A stretch of 13,052 nucleotides of DNA from CAJBLF01 sp964494005 (GTDB lineage: Bacteria > Patescibacteriota > Gracilibacteria > Absconditabacterales > Absconditicoccaceae): contig CAZBQE010000025.1 in assembly GCA_964494005.1 (NCBI GenBank), positions 1 to 13,052 of the forward strand. The letters are read 5' to 3'. Numbering within the stretch: position 1 is the stretch's first letter; the number at the start of each line of letters is the position of its first letter. Shown here one piece after another: positions 7,590 through 13,052 of the stretch. The notes below the pieces were generated by a model. That model was not told the DNA's origin. It searched no databases and worked only from the letters and a program-made list of their open reading frames with translations. Both the position numbers and the translations under genes were made by a program.

Positions 7590-7630
7590 AAAAGAAAAAA
7601 ACATAAAAAACTGAAATGCCTTTTATGTTT
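7590..7630 (-). terminator. Candidate terminator or attenuator before the M20 gene
   Basis: On the minus strand a 10-bp stem (7630-7621 with 7608-7599) is followed by TTTTCTTTT. It would end the TPR transcript, but it abuts the M20 start codon at 7585, so M20 would need read-through or a promoter inside. The stem is all A-T except one pair, so it may be weak. Confidence 0.45.
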
Positions 7631-7675
7631 ATGTTTTTATTTATCAAACTATTTGTTATTCGTAATCAATAATTA

Positions 7676-8602
7676 TTATTCTACAACAAGTTCTTTTAAT
7701 TTTTTCTTGGCTTTTTCGTTGGATGGTTCGTATTCAAGCACTCTAAAATAATATTTTTTTGCATTATCCATATCATTGACTTCCGTATACAAATCAGCTA
7801 ACGTGAGCATATATGCGGAATTTGTAGGTCTAAGCTTTACAACCTTTTCCATCTCAACAATAGCATCATGTTTCCTATCAGTATTATATAATAATTCAAC
7901 CATACTGATATAATATTTCGGATTATTTGGATTAATACTTATCGCCTTTTGAATCAATAATTCAGCGATATTGAAATCACCAGAAGTTAGATAAATTTCT
8001 CCAATCTGCCGAATAGCTTTGTGATCCTTTGAATCCATTTCTACAATCTTTTTTAAGATAGGCAAAGCTTTTTTATGATTGCTCATAGTAAAATACAAAT
8101 CTGCCAATAATTTATTAAGATCCTTATCATCAGAATCAATAGCCAATCATTCAATAATTTTTTTTTCATATTCATCAAGCTTACCCTCTTTTCTAAGCCC
8201 AAGTGCATCATAAATAATCTTTTCAAGTAATTTTCTTTTTTTGACCATAATCGCTTTCCCTTCTTCATCATCAATAATCACTTCTGTTTCAGAATGTTTG
8301 GAAGAAGATGTCTTAGGTTTGATAATATCCTCTATAGTATTGAGAAATGCCTGTTCATCATGTTTCATATATTCGATTTTGTTGGTATCCACACGAGATT
8401 TCATACTAGAAAACTTCTTCTTATAAAGATAAGCCATATCTTGTTTAAATTTCACCAATGCATCAAAAGTATCTATTTTTCCCAACAAACGAGACAGTTT
8501 CCTAAATATCTTCTTAGAAAAGAAAAAAGAAATCAATCCTACCGGTAAAGTAATCAAGATAATAGTCAATAACATTCGCATCCATACAGACATCTTAAGC
8601 AT
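7676..8602 (-). CDS. Membrane-anchored TPR protein
   Basis: The frame of 308 residues runs from ATG at 8602 to TAA at 7676-7678 and is joined by one TGA at 8147-8149 (residue 152, IIEGLAID). An N-terminal membrane segment covers about residues 8-28. A basic, charged linker of about 120 residues follows, then four tetratricopeptide repeats from about 157 to 300, each recognisable by its ending in P or D plus N/S and internal LADLY, IGEIY, MVELLY and LADLY. Such proteins act as docking scaffolds at the membrane facing the cytoplasm or outside; the partner cannot be told from sequence. Using the standard code would split it into an anchor protein and a separate TPR protein. It lies 78 bases after the PSP1 gene. 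An ATG three codons in is an alternative start. Confidence 0.9.
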
Positions 8603-8680
8603 CGTATTTCTATAAACAAATAAATGGTATGGGTCATACTAAATAATCAATTATGATATATTTTTATATAAAATAAAGTA

Positions 8681-9604
8681 TTATTTTTTTGCTGATTTTT
8701 TTCCAAAAGATTTTTTGTTTTTATCAGGAAATGTTTCTCCAATAACCTGTACGGTAGATTCTTCAGGTTTACTTGGATTTTTAATTTTCTTGATCGTAGT
8801 ATATGGTATTCTAACCGTTACTCCATCCTTTGTTCTAATCGTAACATCTCAGTTCATGATATTAAAAGAAGAGACAACACCACATACATCACATCATACA
8901 TTTTCCACATATGATCCTTTCGGAGGAAATTTTTTGCTTTCCTCGATATACGTTTCCAATTCATAAATAAGAGAACATTTTAATTTTCCACATCTTCATT
9001 TTAATTTTTCAATATCTCTTCATTCAAGATTTTGAAGAACTATATTTTCTATTTCAACACTCGGTAACGGTCTCGTGCTTTTACAACAAAGATTGATTCC
9101 ATTACATCAAATAATACAATCTGCACCAGGAGACATCTTGATCATATCCCTTGCACCCACTTGAAATAAAAAGATATTCTTTCCCAATTCCTGTCTAAAT
9201 TCCTTAACAAACTCCGTAAAAATATACCTTTCCTCAGAATAGAAATAGAAATAAATTTGGTCAGCAAATATCTGATATCTCGCCGTCACAGGAATAGAAT
9301 CAGGAAAATATTTTTTGAAAAGTTTTTTGAATAAAGGGAAAATATCAAGCGCCAATTTTTGCTGTTCTTCAAAGAATTCCTTTTCCTCTCCAAGAAGAAC
9401 TTTTTGAAAATCACCTTGTCTATCCGTCATAATATCGTGTCATAGATAGATTCCAACAGTTTGTTGTTGTACTCCTTTTTGATCTTTGGCAAAATAAATA
9501 ATCTTATCACCATGATGGATTTTCTTGATTTCTTCTTCACTCATTCATGTAATGAGAACATTTTTATTGGTATATCGATCCAATACATATACTTTTTTCG
9601 TCAT
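8681..9604 (-). CDS. PSP1 domain protein (RicT/YaaT-like)
   Basis: The protein has 307 residues, from ATG at 9604 (directly after an in-frame TAA) to TAA at 8681-8683. It matches the PSP1 family: a variable N-terminal part, then VTARYQIFADQIYFYFYSE, FRQELGKNIFLFQVGARDMIKM, and the cysteine signature CIIGCNGINLCCKS (C163, C167, C173, C174) followed by GRCGKLKCSLIYE (C205, C210). In RicT the matching cysteines serve an iron-sulfur cluster and the protein works with RicA and RicF in RNA processing; those partners are not in this window. Seven TGA codons are used, several inside the Cys motif. The C-terminus is a basic, lysine-rich tail. A weak AGG lies about ten bases before the start. It is 27 bases after ftsH and probably in its operon. 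Confidence 0.92.
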
Positions 9605-9631
9605 TTATTACCTATACAAACATATAAAAAA

Positions 9632-11515
9632 TTATTTTTTCACAGATATTTTTTTCGAAAATCATACAATCAACGATTCAAATTCTTCCTTGGTAAGATA
9701 TTCTTTTTCAAGTAAAGTTTTTGCCATAAGTTCTATCAATCTCTTGTATTTGATAATGAGCTTTTTTGATTGATCATAACAACGAGTAACATATACTTTC
9801 ACTTTTTCGTCGATAATCTGAGCTGTCTTTTCACTATACGTCTTGAATAAAGGATATTCATCCTGATTCTTGTCAACATAAGAAACCGGTCAGATATCTT
9901 TATCCATACCATATTTCACAATCATATTCATAACAATTTCCGTAGCTTTTTCAAAATCATTCGATGCTCATGTAGTAACATTATCAGCACCAAAGAAAAC
10001 TTCTTCTGCAGCTCTTCATCACAACAAAGAAACGACCTCATCCAAAAATTTATTTTTGGAAACAAGATATTTATCCTCTTCAGGAGTTATCCATGTCATT
10101 CACAAAGCATGTCATCTACGAACAATAGAAATCTTTTCTACAGGATCAGCATAAGGCAAAACATGAGAAGTAATAGCATGCCCCAATTCATGGAAAGCGA
10201 TAATTTTTTTCTCTTCTTCCTTGATGGATTTCACTTTTTTTTCAGGTCACATTAAGACTTTTTCCAAAGCATATTCAAAATCATTCACTTCCAAAACCGT
10301 TCTATTCTCTTTTGCTATCTTAAGTGAAGTTTCATTTACAATATTTTCAATATCAGCTCATACCAATCCACTTGTTCTTTTGGCAAGTGATTCGATATTT
10401 ACTTTTTTATCAAGCTTTTTACCTTTGAGATAATACAAAAATATCTCTATTCTTTCTTCAAAGGTAGGTGCAGAAACATAGACTTTTCTATCGAATCTTC
10501 CTGCTCTAAGTAAAGCAGGATCAAGAGTATCTGGCCTATTAGTAGCAGCAACAACAATAACATTTGTCGTATTATCAAACCCATCCATTTCCGTAAGAAT
10601 CTGATTTAATGTTTGTTCTTGTTCTTGATGTCCTCAGGTATGTCCTACTCCTCTTTTCTTTCCTATAGCATCGATTTCATCGATAAAAATGATAGCTCTA
10701 CCAGCAGCTTTTGCTTTACCAAACAATTCTCTTACTTTTGCAGCTCACATACCAACAAGCATTTCCATAAATTCAGATCATGATGCAGAAAAAAACGGAA
10801 CATTAGACTCACCAGCAACCGCTCTCGCAAGCAAAGTTTTCCCACTTCAAGGTTGACCATATAACAATACACCTTTAGGATGTCTTGCACCAACTTTATG
10901 ATATTTCAGTGGGTTCTTGAGATAATCTACCATCTCGGAAAGTTCCATTTTAACTTCTTCCATACCCGCTACATCAGAAAACTTTGTCTTGATAGTTTTA
11001 GCATTATTCAGCTTTCCTGCTTTGATATTGAATGGGAAAGCTCCTCATCATTTTGGCATAGCAAACCTAAGCACCAAAATGAAAATAACAAAAAAGATAA
11101 GTAATGGTCAAATTTCCGTAAGTAAACGAGACCATCGTGTTTTTTCATTAAATTTTACATCTACTATCACAGTTCATGTCATAGAAATACCCAAATCACC
11201 TAAAGAAGTTCCCAAAGGTTTTTTGGTTTCATAGATATTTACATATTGCTCTACCAACATTTTTCTTATAGTCATAAACGAAATAGATTCTCCTGTTTCT
11301 AGATATTCATATCATTTCAAAGAAATCTCATCTTCCAAAATTACCTTAGTAAACGTACCATCATCATACTGTTTCAAAAAATCATTAAGTGAAATTTCCT
11401 CACTATTACGAACTACTTCCACGACATCACCTTTGAATGTTGCGGTTTTGTATATCTGGATAGCTCAAGAAACTAACAATATAGTAAAGAGTATAAACCG
11501 AAATCACTTTTTCAT
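9632..11515 (-). CDS. ftsH: ATP-dependent zinc metalloprotease FtsH
   Basis: TGA as Gly yields a 627-residue protein from ATG at 11515 to TAA at 9632-9634. It has membrane segment 1 at about residues 5-21, an extracytoplasmic domain to about 133, membrane segment 2 at about 137-152 and a GGG linker. The AAA+ domain carries Walker A GQPGSGKT (220-227), Walker B IFIDE (276-280), and the second-region-of-homology stretch NRPDTLDPALLRAGRFDR (326-343). The protease domain has HELGH (442-446) and the third zinc ligand D520 in GASNDFEKA. All are in the family order and the length is normal. FtsH degrades unneeded or damaged membrane proteins. Twenty TGA codons are used, including the P-loop Gly223 (10847-10849). 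HELGH and GQPGSGKT differ mildly from the commoner HEAGH and GPPGTGKT. No Shine-Dalgarno sequence is visible. Confidence 0.97.
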
Positions 11516-11552
11516 AGTACAAAAAAAATATCAAATAAAACATTACCAACTA

Positions 11553-11580
11553 AATATATAAAAACAAGGACGAAATTCAA
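11553..11580 (-). promoter_or_regulatory. Candidate promoter of ftsH
   Basis: On the minus strand TTGAAT (11580-11575), a 16-base spacer and TATATT (11558-11553) precede ftsH by about 40 bases, in the 128-base gap after recG. The boxes match moderately in AT-rich DNA, so this is tentative. Confidence 0.4.
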
Positions 11581-11587
11581 CTAAACC

Positions 11588-11646
11588 TTAGTCTTTAGTC
11601 GATAATAGATAGTAGATAGCCAATAAAATTCGTAATTCATAATTTA
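11588..11646. repeat. Short-period degenerate tandem words after recG
   Basis: Three different word repeats follow one another: TTAGTCTTTAGTC (11588-11600), AATAGATAGTAGATAG (11604-11619) and ATTCGTAATTCATAATT (11628-11644). The last overlaps the recG stop codon. There is no transposon or open frame. Similar words follow other stop codons in the window. Confidence 0.5.
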
Positions 11647-13052
11647 AGCAAGAACATCCCCCATTTTTTCCTCAAGATATTTCTTAAGACCTGGTAATCA
11701 TTCAAGTTTGGGATACTTTTCTAATAATCGTTTAGCACCTTTCTGGATATCTTCCAAAAATTTCAAATCTGACAATATTTCAAGCGGAATATCACTTTCT
11801 CCAGACTGCATCGTACCAAGAATCTCCCCTGCCCCACGATTCTGAAGATCTAATTCCGCCAATTTAAATCAATCATTAGTATCTTCCATAGCTTTGAGTC
11901 TTTTTCCTATATCTCCGGATTTACTCTTGGTTTCAAGAAAACAATACGACTGAATATCGGATCTTCCTATTCTTCCTCTCAGCTGATGTAATTGAGACAA
12001 ACCAAATCTTTCAGCATTTTTGATAATCATAATAGTGGCTTCAGGAATATCAACTCCCACCTCAATTACTGTAGTAGACACAAGTAGACAAAGATGTCAT
12101 GATGTAAAATCCTGCATCACTTTATCCTTTTCTTTAGAACTCATCTTTCCATGAAGAAGACCAATTTTACCTTTCAATTCAGGAAATAATGATTTAGCTT
12201 CTTCAAACTCAACCCTAGCAGACTTCAATTCCTCCATTTTTTCAGATTCCTCTATCAATGGAGTAACGATAAATACCTTTTGTCCCTTATTGATATGATC
12301 AAGCATTCGTGGCTTCAATTTCACATATTCTTTTTCAGAAATAACTTTGGTAATTATCGGTTTTCTCCCTATAGGCATTTCATCAATAATACTAACATCA
12401 AATTCACCGAAAAATGCCAAAGCCATAGATCTTGGTATCGGCGTCGCACTCATCTGCAAAATATGCGGTGCTCAAAATTTTTTGAAAAACGCCCTTTGTC
12501 TTACTCAGAATTTATGCTGTTCATCGATAACAACAAATTGTAACTGTTTAAAAATAACATCTTCTTGGATAACCGCATGAGTTCCAATCAATGCATGAAT
12601 ATGTCCTGCAAGCAAATCTTGTTTAATTTTTTCTTTTTGACTTTTCGGTACAGATCACGTAAGTAATTCTACCCTAAGTCATAAAGGTAAAAGTAATTTT
12701 GCCAAGGTAGCATAATGCTGATTTGCTAAAACTTCCAAAGGAGCCAAAAAGACTGATTGCCCACCAAATTTCTTATGAGTATAATACGCCGAAGCTGCAG
12801 CGACTACTGTTTTACCGCTTCCTACATCTCATTGTAACAATCTCAACATCGGCTTCGTTTCATGAATATTTTCCGTAATATTTTTGATGACTTTCTTCTG
12901 CGCATTCGTTAATTCAAATGGTAATGTTGAAACAATATCTTTTATTATATTTCGCTCAATAACTTCGCCACCCGTCAGTGAATTATTTTGTTGGTAATCA
13001 TTACGATTCATAAGAGAATAGAGCTGAATTCTGAGCAGTCTGTCAAAAAATA
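11644..13052 (-). CDS. recG: ATP-dependent DNA helicase RecG (N-terminal part outside window)
   Basis: The visible 468 residues enter at the right edge and end at TAA 11644-11646; RecG proteins usually have about 680-780, so the N-terminal wedge domain lies mostly beyond the window. Using window residues counted from 13050, Walker A QGDVGSGKT lies at 73-81, with its first Gly encoded by TGA 12829-12831. The DEQH box (IDEQHKFGVRQR) is at 175-186. QMSATPIPRSMALAFFGEFD, VSTTVIEVGVDIPEATIM, QLHQLRGRIGRS and the C-terminal GAGEILGTMQSGESD follow, all typical of RecG. RecG reverses stalled replication forks and moves Holliday junctions. Eight TGA codons are used, for instance KFGVRQR, FTSGHLCLL and TNDGFKLAEL. 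The standard code splits this into at least three fragments. Confidence 0.96.

Noticed and set aside
8627..8640. Inverted repeat GTATG-ACC-CATAC upstream of the TPR gene as an operator.
   Set aside because: Only 5-6 bp with no clear promoter nearby; too short to support in AT-rich DNA.
1451..13011. Many short minus-strand open frames that look like pseudogenes or frameshifts of dnaB, ftsH, recG and the M20 gene.
   Set aside because: All the interruptions I traced are TGA in an unbroken frame at glycine positions; this is recoding, not decay.
1..13052. CRISPR arrays, insertion sequences, prophage genes, tRNA or rRNA genes.
   Set aside because: No regularly spaced repeats, transposase or phage motifs, cloverleaf with GGTTCRA arm, or rRNA segments were seen; in particular the tRNA-Gly(UCA) needed for code 25 is not in the window.

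Overview
The window is AT-rich bacterial DNA that only makes sense if TGA is read as glycine. With the standard code, nearly every gene on the minus strand breaks into short open frames. Reading TGA as Gly (NCBI code 25, known from the candidate phyla Absconditabacteria/SR1 and Gracilibacteria/BD1-5) rejoins them into full-length proteins, and the TGA codons fall on glycines conserved in each family. Examples are the RecG P-loop, the FtsH P-loop, the GxGTR loop of GalU and the DLHSG motif of the M20 peptidase. I count about 86 in-frame TGA codons by hand, and every complete gene ends in TAA or TAG. The organism is therefore most likely an Absconditabacteria or Gracilibacteria member; this window alone cannot separate the two.

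Layout. Positions 1-833 hold plus-strand material: a terminator for a gene lying left of the window, a leader rich in hairpins, and a 103-residue orphan protein with its own terminator. A possible small membrane protein lies on the minus strand at 97-264. Positions 849-1110 hold a GC-richer, hairpin-dense segment ending in a strong minus-strand terminator; I read it as a structured non-coding RNA that I cannot name. From about 1262 to the right edge all genes are on the minus strand.

In transcription order (right to left) these are recG (its N-terminal part is outside the window), ftsH, a PSP1/RicT-type protein, a membrane-anchored TPR protein, an M20 metallopeptidase, galU, dnaB, a small Cys-rich protein, a secreted TPM-domain protein with a glycine-rich tail, a possibly nucleotidyltransferase-like protein, and lemA. 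A good promoter precedes dnaB and a strong terminator follows lemA, with short gaps between, so dnaB to lemA looks like one five-gene operon. galU has a promoter so close to its start that the mRNA would be almost leaderless. ftsH and the PSP1 gene are 27 bases apart and probably cotranscribed.

The genes cover replication and repair (DnaB, RecG), membrane protein quality control (FtsH), sugar-nucleotide supply (GalU), peptide turnover (M20) and envelope-associated functions (LemA, TPM). Shine-Dalgarno sequences are almost absent. No CRISPR array, transposon, prophage, tRNA or rRNA was seen. The least explained items are the structured RNA, the Cys-rich small protein and the plus-strand orphan with its hairpin leader.
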